A stretch of DNA of 64,000 nt from RUG12395 sp034178705 (GCA_034178705.1 JAXFQY010000045.1:40174-104173), one strand, 5' to 3'; shown: positions 17,212 to 26,861, numbered from the stretch's first letter. Numbers and translations: made by a program. Notes: generated by a model not told the origin, from the sequence alone.

Positions 17212-20200
17212 ATGAAACTTCTCAGACTGACAGCGATGCTGCTTTGCACCGCTATTCTCTGCCCCTTTCTGTTTGCCTGCGGGACAAAGCGCACACCCGT
17301 GCTTCTGCAGCACGGAGATGGCTTTCCCCTTCAGGGGAAACTGACCGGCTCGGGAACGCCCGGTTCCTCTCTGCCTGCAGAACTGTGCAACGTAACCGTA
17401 ACGGCAGACAACGCATCCGGTCGCACGGTTCCCTGTGACACAGCATTTTCCCTGAAATTTGCTTCCCCCACAACAGAGAAAACCGTCGCGGAATATCTCC
17501 GTCTTTCACCCGATACCGCACTGAAGGTTACACGACTCTCTGACACCGAATACCGCGCTGTTCCGGAAGGAAAACTGGATCCCGATACGGTTTACCGGCT
17601 GTCGCTCGGCAAAGCAAATGCGCCGCAGATGTCCTTTGCTTTCCAGACCGAAAGTGTTTTCCGACTCCGCTCCACTCTTCCCGCCGACCTTGCAACCGCA
17701 GTCCCGGTCAACACGGGAATTGAACTCGATTTTTCCTCCGCACTTGCCACCGGAACCGATCTTTCCGATTATATTACCATCGAACCGGCATTATCTTTCC
17801 GTGCAGAGCTTTACCCGAACGGAAGAACACTTGCCCTGATTCCGTCGGACTATCTGAAAGAGAATACGGAATACACGGTTCGTATTGCTTCCGGGCTTCT
17901 CTCCGCTGCCGGGGAAACACTCGCGGAGGGAAAAACCATCCGTTTCCGCACCGAAGCGAAATCGAAACTGATCCAGACCGAATCCTACTACCTTTCCCTG
18001 GAGCCGGATCAAACCACGGTTACCCCCGGAAACGCCGCTCAGTACAGCTTTTATTTCCGTTCGCGTGATGACGCAGTTCTGAAAAACGTCACGGCGGAAA
18101 TTTACCGCTACCCCTCTCCGGAGAGCCTTGCCGACGCAATCCGAACCTATCTTGCTACCGGAACAGAGCTTTCCGGCAATAATGCCTACTATGTCTACCC
18201 CACCGCAGGGCTGACGCGCGTAGCTAAAGAAAAACTGATCCCTCAGGCAGAAGCGGGAAGCCGCCTGCAGGTTCTGACCATGCCCCTTCTCGAAAGCGGT
18301 GCGTATCTCGTCAATCTGACCGTGGAAATCCGCTCCGGGCTGAAAACCTATACCGAAAAAACACAGCAGCTGATTCAGGTCACCCCCCTTTCCGCGTATA
18401 CCGAGTACACCCAGAACGAGCTGCTCATTTGGACAGAAGAGGAGCAGACCTCGGTCAGCGCGGACTTCTTCCGGATGGACCGCGGCTTCTCCGTCAAAAA
18501 CGAAGCGGCATCCTACACAACGATCTCGGCAGAGTGCGATGAAAACGGAATTGCCAAGCTTTCCTGCCCCGAAAACACCAGCGCGGCTCTGCTTACGGTA
18601 TCAAAAGGCGAATCCACCCTCCTTCTCCCCGTCGGCTCCCTGTCGGAGACAAAGGGCGAAAGCCGCCGCACTTATGTCTTTACCGACCGTGAGGTCTATT
18701 TCGGAGATGATGTGATCCGTTTCAGCGGGTTTCTTCTTCCCGGGATCGGAGAGCTTCCGTTTCCGGATAAGCTCTGGCTTCAGGTATCGGAAAGCGGAGC
18801 AAAGTATCCGGTGAAAATTGAGCCGGACGGTTCCTTCTCCGGCAGCTATACGCTGGAGGGAATCCGCTCATACAGTCTGCTGCTGCGATTCGTTGATGCG
18901 GACGGGAACACCGTAGCTTCCCGCTATGTCAGTATCACCGCAGACAGCAAGCCTGTTTACACAGCCGCCCTCTCCTTTGACCGGCTTTTCTACCGTACCG
19001 GGGATACCGCCGTCATATCCGTCAGTGCTTCTTTCTTTGACGGTACTCCCGCGCCCGGACTTACCTTCCGTATCCGCAGCCGGATCAGCGGCGGCAGCAC
19101 AACCTCCTTTGATATCGTCACAGACGAAACCGGTGTTGCAAGCATTTCCTATCGTCTTCCGGCGGCCAATGCCGGCTCAACCGCTCCGATTTCCGTTTCG
19201 GCAGTGGCGGAGCTGATCGGAAACGAAACGACAACCCTTTATCTCTCTGCCAGTGCTCCCTATCTCCATTCCGATTTCTATTTTACCGCCGGACGCACAG
19301 AGGACGGAAAAGCGCCGGAGCTTCGGTTAAACCGCGTGGACACCTCCGCGCTTCAAAGCAGCTCGGATCTGCTTTGGTCCGTGTTCCCGCAGAATACCGT
19401 CGGCACTGCGATGGAGGGCACAGCATCGGTTAAACTGTATAAAGTTTCTTATGTCAGGCGTTCGACCGGCACAACATACGATGCGGTTTCCAAGCTCTTC
19501 CGCGAAAACTATACCTATGACCGGCTTGAGGAATTGGTCAGCACGGAAATTCTTGCCTTCCGCGACGGAAAAATCCGACTGAAATCTGTCACGGCAGACA
19601 AGGATTTCAATGGGTATTACTACTACTCCGCAAGCTTTGGAAGATACACGCTTACAGTTTCCGCCGACGGCGGCAATATGTATCGGCAGGTTATCCCGGG
19701 CAATGTCTCTCTCGCCTCCGACAAGGAGCTGTACCGAACCGGGGAAACCATGACACTCTCCCTGAACGACGGACCGGAACCGGTCAGTGACCGCCGATGC
19801 CTTGTTACCGTGACCTGGAACGGAGGAAGAACCGTTCTGTTTACCGATGACGGGACCGTCCGCATTCCCTACGAAGCGAAATACATCAACGGGCTGAATA
19901 TTTATTTCACTTTCCGGGAGGGGGCGGCCTACCGTTCTTACAATATCTCTCCCGGCTACGAATATGCCGATGACACGATCACCCTTACCCTGACAACCGA
20001 CAAAGACTCCTACAAGCCGGGAGAAACCGTCAGCGTCCGGCTGAGCGCGCGCCGTTCCGACGGCTCTCCGGCGGCAGGTATCCGTATTTGCCTTGCGGTC
20101 GTTGACGAGGCCTGCTTTGCCCTCGGTGATCAGCTCGTGGAAATTCAAAGACAGCTCTATGAGAGCGCGGTGAGACAACCTGCCGTTGCTGCAGACAGCC

Positions 20201-22263
20201 GGTTCTCCCTGTTCTGCAATCATGATTTTCTTTACGAGACCTATGCTCTTCGCACCGAAGCTGAGTGTGCAGATATAGCTTCGCCCTGCGAAACAGGCGG
20301 AACAAACGGAGAAAACTCCGGGGAAATCCGGATACGCAGCCTTTTCTCCAACACACCGGTCTTTGAAGGGATTCGTCCGGATCAAAACGGGCAGGCTGTT
20401 TTCACCTTTACCGCCCCCGATAATGTAACAACCTGGCGTCTGACTGCAATCGCAGTGGATACCGCCGATCTGGAAGACGGCATTCCGGATTCAGGCTGCA
20501 CAACCGGAAGCGTCGTTTCCACACTTCCCTTCTTTCTGAATGTCTCCTGTCCGGATACCTATATTGTCGGAGACGACATCACCGTGTCCGCGCGTGTGTA
20601 CGGAAGTGAAGCGACCTCCGGAACGCAACTCAGCTGCACCGCTGAGCTGCTTGATGAAAACGGAAAGATTCTTGCACGGGACACCGCTTCCGGAAAGGTC
20701 GGTACCTTCCTCTTCTTCTCCTTTGGCAAACAGGAGGAAGGCAGTTATCGGATCCGTGTTACCGCGCGTACTGCAACGAATGCTGACGCTGTGGAAACCG
20801 GTGTAACCGTGGTCCGATCCGCTGTGCTGGCAAAGATCACAAAGCTTCTGACCCTTGAAGAAATCGGAAGCATCACACCGGCAAAGTATCCCGTCTCCCT
20901 TACCTTCTTCAGCGAACGCCAGAAAGGCTTCCTTGAGCTTGCCGGCAGACTCTCCCGCGGAGGGGAAAGCCGGTCCGACATACAGGCAGCAGCATACGTT
21001 GCCTCGATGCTCTTCAAAGCTTACTGCGGAACCGACGCAGCCGACAGCGCCGATTCGGTGCAACGGAAAAGCACACTCAACAGTTCCTATGTCAACGGCG
21101 GACTGATCAGTCTTCTCCCGTACAGCCAGGGGGATCTGAAGCTTTCCGCTCTGCTTGCCGCCTGCTGTCCTGATGCCCTCACAGAGTCTACCAAGGACAC
21201 CCTGCGTGCCTCCTTTGAAAACACGCTGAAGCAGAAGGACTGCACCGAAGAGGAGCTGGTCTATTCCCTGCTCGGTCTTGCCGGCGTCGGTGCGCCCGTA
21301 CTGACCGATCTTTGTGCCGTTGCCTCTGCCTGCTCCGCTTTCTCAACGGAAGGCAAGCTTATCCTTGCTGCTGCCTTTGCCGTCATCGGAGATTATCCGG
21401 CAACAGAGGAAGTTTACAGCACACTCCGCGGTGAGCTGTTCCATCCCTCTGCCGCAGAACACGAGGCGTATTTTGCGCCCGAAGCCTCCTCCACCGAGGA
21501 TCGGCTGTCTCTGACTGCTGCCGCGCTTCTCTCTGCCTCTGTCGTGGCCCGGGAGGACGCCGCTCTCTATGTTCGATACCTCTCCGCTCACACTTCCCGT
21601 CTGGACTCCTATAACGCACAGCTTGCCTTCTATCTCTCCCGCTACATTCCTTCCGACTCCGCAGAGCTCACCTTTTCCTGTGTACTCGGCGATGAGGAAA
21701 AAACCGTAACGCTCCGGGCGGGAGAGGCCTGGAACATCACGCTGACAAAGTCTGAGCTTGCTTCCTTTTCCGTCCGGACAGACAGCAAGGATCTGCGCGT
21801 TCTCGCGGGATATACCGGAGATATCGAAGAAGCGGTGGCTGACACCGAGGAATCGGAGGAATTGGAAATCACGAAAACAACCGTCTCCCGGGGCAACGGA
21901 ATCTATCTGGTCACGGTTTCCTATCGAATCACCACGGATCGCACCAACGCGTGCTTCACAATCAGCGACACAATCCCAAGCGGTGCCCGTTACCTGCGAG
22001 AGAACACCTCACGGACAGGCGACAAGTATTCCTGCCTCTGGCTTTCCAACTCCGGACAGACCATGAGCGGTGTGCTCTGCTGCTGGAATCCGAACAGTGA
22101 AACAGCGATCACAGGGTTAACCAGCCGCACCTACTCCGGCAGCTTCTCCTATTCAATCCGAACAGCAATTCCGGGTGAATACATTTCCGAGGCTGCCGTG
22201 GCACGCAATACGGCAAGCGGCAGTTATGCGGTAAGCCAGCGGGAAACGCTTATCCTGAAATAA
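17212..22263 (+). CDS. Alpha-2-macroglobulin-like surface lipoprotein
   Basis: 1683-residue exported protein. A lipobox (LFAC, Cys23) predicts a lipid anchor. Two Big_5-type Ig-like domains span about 60-245. An MG2-like domain starts near 485 (FTDREVYFGDD), another macroglobulin-like segment near 929 (DKDSYKPGETV) leads into the VVDEACFAL block near 962, and the A2M core block (about 1042-1085) contains VTTWRLTAIAVD. The helical region that normally carries the CGEQ thioester (from about 1206) has GGESRSD near 1248 instead, so no thioester trap is expected. No PBP1C or yfhM-type partner is adjacent. Role probably envelope protection or protein binding; inferred. Confidence 0.85.
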   Translation: MKLLRLTAMLLCTAILCPFLFACGTKRTPVLLQHGDGFPLQGKLTGSGTPGSSLPAELCNVTVTADNASGRTVPCDTAFSLKFASPTTEKTVAEYLRLSPDTALKVTRLSDTEYRAVPEGKLDPDTVYRLSLGKANAPQMSFAFQTESVFRLRSTLPADLATAVPVNTGIELDFSSALATGTDLSDYITIEPALSFRAELYPNGRTLALIPSDYLKENTEYTVRIASGLLSAAGETLAEGKTIRFRTEAKSKLIQTESYYLSLEPDQTTVTPGNAAQYSFYFRSRDDAVLKNVTAEIYRYPSPESLADAIRTYLATGTELSGNNAYYVYPTAGLTRVAKEKLIPQAEAGSRLQVLTMPLLESGAYLVNLTVEIRSGLKTYTEKTQQLIQVTPLSAYTEYTQNELLIWTEEEQTSVSADFFRMDRGFSVKNEAASYTTISAECDENGIAKLSCPENTSAALLTVSKGESTLLLPVGSLSETKGESRRTYVFTDREVYFGDDVIRFSGFLLPGIGELPFPDKLWLQVSESGAKYPVKIEPDGSFSGSYTLEGIRSYSLLLRFVDADGNTVASRYVSITADSKPVYTAALSFDRLFYRTGDTAVISVSASFFDGTPAPGLTFRIRSRISGGSTTSFDIVTDETGVASISYRLPAANAGSTAPISVSAVAELIGNETTTLYLSASAPYLHSDFYFTAGRTEDGKAPELRLNRVDTSALQSSSDLLWSVFPQNTVGTAMEGTASVKLYKVSYVRRSTGTTYDAVSKLFRENYTYDRLEELVSTEILAFRDGKIRLKSVTADKDFNGYYYYSASFGRYTLTVSADGGNMYRQVIPGNVSLASDKELYRTGETMTLSLNDGPEPVSDRRCLVTVTWNGGRTVLFTDDGTVRIPYEAKYINGLNIYFTFREGAAYRSYNISPGYEYADDTITLTLTTDKDSYKPGETVSVRLSARRSDGSPAAGIRICLAVVDEACFALGDQLVEIQRQLYESAVRQPAVAADSRFSLFCNHDFLYETYALRTEAECADIASPCETGGTNGENSGEIRIRSLFSNTPVFEGIRPDQNGQAVFTFTAPDNVTTWRLTAIAVDTADLEDGIPDSGCTTGSVVSTLPFFLNVSCPDTYIVGDDITVSARVYGSEATSGTQLSCTAELLDENGKILARDTASGKVGTFLFFSFGKQEEGSYRIRVTARTATNADAVETGVTVVRSAVLAKITKLLTLEEIGSITPAKYPVSLTFFSERQKGFLELAGRLSRGGESRSDIQAAAYVASMLFKAYCGTDAADSADSVQRKSTLNSSYVNGGLISLLPYSQGDLKLSALLAACCPDALTESTKDTLRASFENTLKQKDCTEEELVYSLLGLAGVGAPVLTDLCAVASACSAFSTEGKLILAAAFAVIGDYPATEEVYSTLRGELFHPSAAEHEAYFAPEASSTEDRLSLTAAALLSASVVAREDAALYVRYLSAHTSRLDSYNAQLAFYLSRYIPSDSAELTFSCVLGDEEKTVTLRAGEAWNITLTKSELASFSVRTDSKDLRVLAGYTGDIEEAVADTEESEELEITKTTVSRGNGIYLVTVSYRITTDRTNACFTISDTIPSGARYLRENTSRTGDKYSCLWLSNSGQTMSGVLCCWNPNSETAITGLTSRTYSGSFSYSIRTAIPGEYISEAAVARNTASGSYAVSQRETLILK

Positions 22264-22285
22264 TCATACAACATCCCTGTTCTTC

Positions 22286-22340
22286 CGGAACGCCGGGCGA
22301 ATGCGCACGAAAAGCCGCATCGCCCGGCGTTCCGACTTTT
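22286..22340 (+). terminator. Strong terminator after the macroglobulin gene
   Basis: Inverted repeat with a stem of about 19 bp (22,286-22,305 with 22,316-22,334, one bulged base) and a 10-base loop, followed by ACTTTTGTT. Confidence 0.85.
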
Positions 22341-22370
22341 GTTGGGCAGATCGGAGAGCTTTTCACTTTT

Positions 22371-22404
22371 ACCTATTGACAAAGTAGGTTGAACATGCTA
22401 CAAT
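22371..22404 (+). promoter_or_regulatory. Promoter with dyad operator for the nifS operon
   Basis: TTGACA (22,376-22,381), 17 bases, TACAAT (22,399-22,404): near-perfect sigma-A promoter. The half-sites ACCTA (22,371-22,375) and TAGGT (22,385-22,389) form a dyad that brackets the -35 element, a position suited to repression. The obvious candidate regulator is the Rrf2-family protein encoded at the end of the same operon. The 230-base 5' region that follows (22,410-22,640) holds an imperfect hairpin CCGGATATGC/GCATATTTCCGG near 22,414-22,441 and no convincing gene. Confidence 0.7.
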
Positions 22405-22640
22405 GAGTCCGGTTACCGGATATGCGTAAAGCATATTTCCGGATGAACTTAATAAAAAACAAAAAAACCTTTTAACAGCGAATGAAAAAGCCGTCGGAAC
22501 GGGAAAAATGATTAGCGGAAGCAGGACGCGCCAAGCCGTCTTTTGCAGCGCGCCTCTGCCGGAAAAGCGGGAAGCGGCACGGGAGATTCTGCCCAAAGCC
22601 AATCCCCTCTCCGCCGATTGACAAACCGAAAGGAGAAAAA

Positions 22641-23828
22641 ATGACGATCTACGCAGACAACGCCGCAACAACAAAAATGAGTCGAGCGGCAATTGATGCC
22701 ATGCTGCCGTTCTTCGATGAGAATTACGGCAATCCATCAAGCCTTCACAGCATCGGGCAAAGAGCAAACGAAGCGCTGACAACAGCGCGTGAGCAGATTG
22801 CCTCCTGCCTCGGCTGCTCCGCGAAGGAAATCACCTTTACTTCGGGGGGAAGTGAGGCGGACAATCAGGCGATTCTTTCCGCCGCTGTCCTTGGTGCCCG
22901 AAAAGGAAAAAAGCACATACTTTCCACTGCTTTTGAGCATCACGCCGTCCTGCACACGCTGGAAAAGCTGAAGCGGGAGGGGTTTGACATAGAACTGCTG
23001 GATGTGGGAGCCGAAGGAAACATTTCCCCCCGGCAGGTTGCGGAGCATATCCGGGAGGATACCTGCCTTGTGACCGTAATGTATGCCAACAATGAGATCG
23101 GCTCAATTCTGCCGATTCCGGAGATCGGACAGCTCTGCCGGGAGAAGGGGGTTCTGTTCCATACCGACGCCGTGCAGGCGGCGGGGCATCTGCCGATCCA
23201 TGTCGGGGAGCAGAACATTGACATGCTGTCGCTTTCCGCGCATAAATTTCATGGTCCGAAAGGAATCGGCGTTCTGTATGTGCGTAAGGGTATCCCGCTT
23301 ACCGCGCTGATTGAAGGCGGTGCCCAGGAGCGCGGCAAACGCGCAGGCACCGAGAACATCCCGGCAATTGTCGGAATGGCTGCGGCACTGAGCGAGGCGT
23401 GCGCCAAAATTCCCGAGAACACCGTGAAACTGTGCCACATGCGGGACAGACTGATTGCCGGGCTGTCCCAGATTCCGCACTCCATTCTGAACGGAGATCC
23501 GGTCCGCCGACTCCCCGGAAATGTAAACTTCTGCTTCGAAGGAATCGAGGGCGAGAGCTTGCTGCTTCTTCTCGATGCCAAAGGAATCTGCGCCTCCTCC
23601 GGCTCTGCGTGCACCTCCGGATCTCTCGACCCGAGTCACGTTCTGCTTGCAATCGGAAGACCGCATGAGGTGGCGCACGGCTCACTGCGGCTTTCCCTCA
23701 GCGAGGGAAACACCGAAGAGGAAATTGACGTTATCCTCCGGGAAGTTCCGCGTATCGTTGAATATCTGAGAAGCATGTCCCCTCTTTGGCTGGAAAAAGT
23801 AAACGGAGAAAAGAATTTCATACTCTAA
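22641..23828 (+). CDS. nifS: Cysteine desulfurase, NifS/IscS class
   Basis: 395-residue PLP enzyme that takes sulfur from cysteine as a persulfide. The PLP lysine is Lys202 in SAHKFHGPKG, His101 in EHHAVLH stacks on the cofactor, and the catalytic Cys324 lies in the class I loop SSGSACTSGS. GGAG lies 8 bases before the ATG. The downstream genes iscU, nadA and mnmA are all sulfur or iron-sulfur dependent, so this enzyme probably feeds cluster assembly, quinolinate synthase and tRNA thiolation. Confidence 0.96.
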   Translation: MTIYADNAATTKMSRAAIDAMLPFFDENYGNPSSLHSIGQRANEALTTAREQIASCLGCSAKEITFTSGGSEADNQAILSAAVLGARKGKKHILSTAFEHHAVLHTLEKLKREGFDIELLDVGAEGNISPRQVAEHIREDTCLVTVMYANNEIGSILPIPEIGQLCREKGVLFHTDAVQAAGHLPIHVGEQNIDMLSLSAHKFHGPKGIGVLYVRKGIPLTALIEGGAQERGKRAGTENIPAIVGMAAALSEACAKIPENTVKLCHMRDRLIAGLSQIPHSILNGDPVRRLPGNVNFCFEGIEGESLLLLLDAKGICASSGSACTSGSLDPSHVLLAIGRPHEVAHGSLRLSLSEGNTEEEIDVILREVPRIVEYLRSMSPLWLEKVNGEKNFIL

Positions 23829-23841
23829 AAAGGAGAAAAAA

Positions 23842-24276
23842 ATGGCACTGTACAGTGAAAAAGTAATGGATCATTTTCTGCATCCGCGCAATGTCGGATC
23901 CATCGAAAATGCAGACGGCGTCGGGGAAGTCGGAAACGCCAAGTGCGGCGATATTATGAAAATCTATCTGAAGATCGACAACGGCGTCATCACCGATGTA
24001 AAATTTGAAACCTTCGGATGCGGATCAGCGATCGCGTCCAGTTCAATGGCAACCGAAATGATTAAGGGGAAGCCCCTCTCCGAAGCACTGACCCTGACAA
24101 ACAAAGCGGTAACCGAGGCCCTTGACGGACTGCCGGCGCACAAGCTGCACTGCTCCGTTCTTGCCGAGGAAGCAATCAAAGCAGCAGTCAAAAACTACTA
24201 CGACAAAAACGGCATTGCGTACGATCCGTGTCAATTTGCTTCCTGCGACACCTGCCCGCACTGCCACGTGAACTGA
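23842..24276 (+). CDS. iscU: Iron-sulfur scaffold protein, IscU/NifU-N type
   Basis: 144-residue scaffold on which [2Fe-2S]/[4Fe-4S] clusters are built. The three ligand cysteines are Cys35 (with Asp37 in AKCGD), Cys60 (FGCGSA) and Cys104 (KLHCSVLAEEA). Beyond the usual fold there is a tail with four further cysteines (Cys130, 135, 138, 141; C-x4-C-x2-C-x2-C) ending in CHVN, which could bind metal or a partner. It is 13 bases after nifS with AAAAGGAG upstream, and directly precedes nadA. Confidence 0.95.
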   Translation: MALYSEKVMDHFLHPRNVGSIENADGVGEVGNAKCGDIMKIYLKIDNGVITDVKFETFGCGSAIASSSMATEMIKGKPLSEALTLTNKAVTEALDGLPAHKLHCSVLAEEAIKAAVKNYYDKNGIAYDPCQFASCDTCPHCHVN

Positions 24277-24277
24277 T

Positions 24278-25189
24278 ATGACGGTACGTGAATTACAGGA
24301 CAGAATCCTTGAGGAAAAGAAAAAACGGGATTTCTGTATCCTTGCACACAGCTATCAGGCAAAGGAAATCACCGAAATCGCCGATTTTACCGGAGATTCC
24401 TTTGCCTTAAGCAAGAAAGCCCAGACAGTAGCAAATCAAAATGTTCTGATGTGCGGCGTCCGCTTCATGGCGGAAACCGTCAAGATTCTCTCTCCCGAAA
24501 AGCGTGTTTTTCTTTCCAACCCGCAGGCAGGCTGCCCGATGGCGGAGCAAATGGACCGGGATTTGATTTCCGAAGTCAAAAAAGAATATCCCGATTACAC
24601 GGTTGTTGCTTATATCAACACAACCTCGGAGCTGAAAACCGTCTGTGACGTCTGTGTTACTTCCTCCTCAGCCGTGGATATCGTGCGGAAGCTGGAAAAC
24701 GACAAAATTCTCTTCATTCCGGACTGCAATCTCGGCAGCTGGGTCGCAGAACAGGTACCCGAAAAAACATTCAAGCTTCTCTCCGGCGGATGTCCGATTC
24801 ACGCGCGTGTCAGTGCGGAGGACGTCCGGCGCGAGAAGGCGCTGCACCCGGACGCCCTTCTGCTGGTCCATCCGGAATGCAAGCCGGAGGTCGTGCGGTT
24901 AGCGGATTATGTCGGCTCCACATCGGGGATTGTCAACTATGCAAAAGCATCCGACAGCCGGGAGTTCATCATCGGTACCGAGGTCAGCATTGCGGAGGAG
25001 CTGCGCTATGCCTGCCCGGACAAACGCTTTTACCCTCTCTCCAAAAATCTCATCTGTCCGAACATGAAACTGACAACACTTCCGGATGTCCTTGATGCCA
25101 TTACCGGCGGAGGCGAGGAAATTATCCTGCCGGAGGAAACCCGATTGGCGGCTCGCCGCTGTATCGATCGGATGATCGAGCTTGGATGA
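24278..25189 (+). CDS. nadA: Quinolinate synthase A
   Basis: 303-residue [4Fe-4S] enzyme condensing iminoaspartate with dihydroxyacetone phosphate in NAD synthesis. The three cluster ligands are Cys86 (QAGCPMAE), Cys171 (GGCPIHARV) and Cys260 (LICPNMK), at family spacing, and the substrate-binding HSYQ and GVRFMAET blocks are present. The gene starts 2 bases after the iscU stop and overlaps mnmA by 4 bases. nadB and nadC, usual partners, are not in the window, so the source of iminoaspartate must lie elsewhere. Confidence 0.96.
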   Translation: MTVRELQDRILEEKKKRDFCILAHSYQAKEITEIADFTGDSFALSKKAQTVANQNVLMCGVRFMAETVKILSPEKRVFLSNPQAGCPMAEQMDRDLISEVKKEYPDYTVVAYINTTSELKTVCDVCVTSSSAVDIVRKLENDKILFIPDCNLGSWVAEQVPEKTFKLLSGGCPIHARVSAEDVRREKALHPDALLLVHPECKPEVVRLADYVGSTSGIVNYAKASDSREFIIGTEVSIAEELRYACPDKRFYPLSKNLICPNMKLTTLPDVLDAITGGGEEIILPEETRLAARRCIDRMIELG

Positions 25190-26253
25190 AAGAAAAAATA
25201 CTGATTGCGATGAGCGGCGGCGTTGATTCCTCCGTTGCCGCTTATCTTATGCAACGGCAGGGCTGCGACTGCATCGGTGTCACCATGCGGCTGTTTCTGA
25301 ACAGCGATGCCGGAATGGAAAAAGGAAGGACCTGCTGCTCTCTTGACGATGTGGAGGACGCACGCAGTGTTGCCTGCCGGCTCGGAATTCCGTACTATGT
25401 GTTCAACTTCACGGAGGACTTCCGAGAACAGGTCATAAAACGCTTTGCGGATGCATATGAGCACGGCGCCACCCCCAATCCCTGTATTGACTGTAATCGC
25501 TTTCTGAAGTTTGCACGGCTGATCCGCCGCGCGCGGGAACTTGGCTACGATGCCGTCGCGACCGGTCATTACGCGCGCATTGAGCAAAAGAACGGGCGTT
25601 TTCTGCTGAAAAAAGCAGTGGACCCCGGCAAGGATCAAAGCTACGTTCTGTACAGTCTTACGCAGGAGCAGCTTGCCTATCTGCGCTTTCCCCTCGGGGA
25701 GAAAACCAAAGCGGAAGTTCGCGAAACGGCGGAGGCCCTTGGATTTTCCAACGCACGGAAGCCGGACAGCCAGGACATCTGCTTTGTGCCTGACGGAGAC
25801 TATGCGGCGTTCATCCGCCGCTATACCGGCAAAAACTATCCGGACGGACCTTTGACCGTCCGGGACGGAAACCGGCTCGGAACTCATCACGGAATTATCG
25901 GCTATACCGTCGGGCAGCGGCGGGGGCTGGGAGTGTCCTCTTCAACGCGGCTGTATGTAACCGATATTCTTCCGGAAGAGAACCGCGTGATTCTCGGTCC
26001 GGCAGACGCCCTGCTCCGGAGAGAGCTTGACGTGGGCAATGTCAACTTTATTGCATGGAACACCCCTCCGCGGGAATTTCGCGCCTGTGTGAGGCTCCGC
26101 TACCATCAATCGGAGCAATGGGCTGACATTACCGTCACGGAGCCGACGCGGATACATATTCGTTTTGACGAACCGCAGCGGGCCGTTACCCGCGGACAGG
26201 CAGCAGTTCTCTATGACGGAGATATCGTGCTCGGGGGCGGCGAAATCCTTTAG
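25186..26253 (+). CDS. mnmA: tRNA-specific 2-thiouridylase
   Basis: 355-residue enzyme that adenylates and thiolates U34 of tRNA-Glu, -Gln and -Lys. The PP-loop is SGGVDSS (10-16); the catalytic cysteine pair is Cys103 (NPCIDCN) and Cys199 (SQDICFVPDGD). ATG overlaps the nadA stop. Sulfur would come from the co-transcribed NifS. The C-terminal beta-barrel is complete and the length is normal. Confidence 0.97.
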   Translation: MKEKILIAMSGGVDSSVAAYLMQRQGCDCIGVTMRLFLNSDAGMEKGRTCCSLDDVEDARSVACRLGIPYYVFNFTEDFREQVIKRFADAYEHGATPNPCIDCNRFLKFARLIRRARELGYDAVATGHYARIEQKNGRFLLKKAVDPGKDQSYVLYSLTQEQLAYLRFPLGEKTKAEVRETAEALGFSNARKPDSQDICFVPDGDYAAFIRRYTGKNYPDGPLTVRDGNRLGTHHGIIGYTVGQRRGLGVSSSTRLYVTDILPEENRVILGPADALLRRELDVGNVNFIAWNTPPREFRACVRLRYHQSEQWADITVTEPTRIHIRFDEPQRAVTRGQAAVLYDGDIVLGGGEIL

Positions 26254-26311
26254 GTTCTGCTTTTTGCGTCTTTTCAGCACAGCAGCATTTAAAAAACGCC
26301 GGGAGGAAACC

Positions 26312-26716
26312 ATGATCGTATCTACACGCGGGCGCTATGCTCTCCGGGTTCTTCTGGATCTCGCCGAGCACAGAAGCGCCGCCTATATTCCCATGAAGGA
26401 TGTCACTGCCCGACAGGGCATTTCGCAGAAATACATTGAGCAGATTATGCCCGTGCTTGTGAAAGCGGGATTTGTCGAGGGAGTACACGGCAAGGGCGGC
26501 GGCTATCGCCTTGCACGGGCGCCGGAGGATTGTCCGGTCGGTGAGATTCTCCGCCTCACAGAAGGGGATCTGGCCCCTGTCGCCTGCCTTTCCTGCGGTG
26601 CTGCCCCCTGTGAGCGTTCAGCCGACTGCCGTACCATCGGTATGTGGACCCGCTTCAACGAAATCACGAATGAATATTTCGATGCAATTTCTCTTGCCGA
26701 TCTTCTCAGACAGTAA
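26312..26716 (+). CDS. Rrf2-family iron-sulfur transcription regulator
   Basis: 134-residue regulator with an N-terminal winged helix (STRGRYALRVLLDLA, then ISQKYIEQIMPVL recognition region and the GxGGGYRLA wing). Cysteines at 92, 95, 100 and 106 (C-x2-C-x4-C-x5-C) resemble the IscR cluster ligands, so it probably senses Fe-S status. GGGAGG lies 5 bases before the ATG at 26,312; the open frame reaching back into mnmA is not expected to be translated. As the last gene of nifS-iscU-nadA-mnmA it is the likely autoregulator of the operon through the dyad at 22,371-22,389. Confidence 0.9.
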   Translation: MIVSTRGRYALRVLLDLAEHRSAAYIPMKDVTARQGISQKYIEQIMPVLVKAGFVEGVHGKGGGYRLARAPEDCPVGEILRLTEGDLAPVACLSCGAAPCERSADCRTIGMWTRFNEITNEYFDAISLADLLRQ

Positions 26717-26763
26717 AATCTCTTTTCGGAATTTGCGCAAGTCTGTAGTCTTTGTTCATCATT

Positions 26764-26794
26764 GAAAACGGCGGTCGAAACGACCGCCGTTTTC
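26764..26794. terminator. Bidirectional terminator between rrf2 and rsgA
   Basis: A 14-bp perfect stem with a 3-base loop, beginning GAAAACGGCGG and ending CCGCCGTTTTC. A-rich and T-rich flanks allow termination of both converging operons. Confidence 0.85.
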
Positions 26795-26861
26795 CTATGT
26801 TCCTTCCGAACACGGATGATTTTGACTATTTTCTTGCCCGCCCCTCTTTGAAAAAAGGAGG

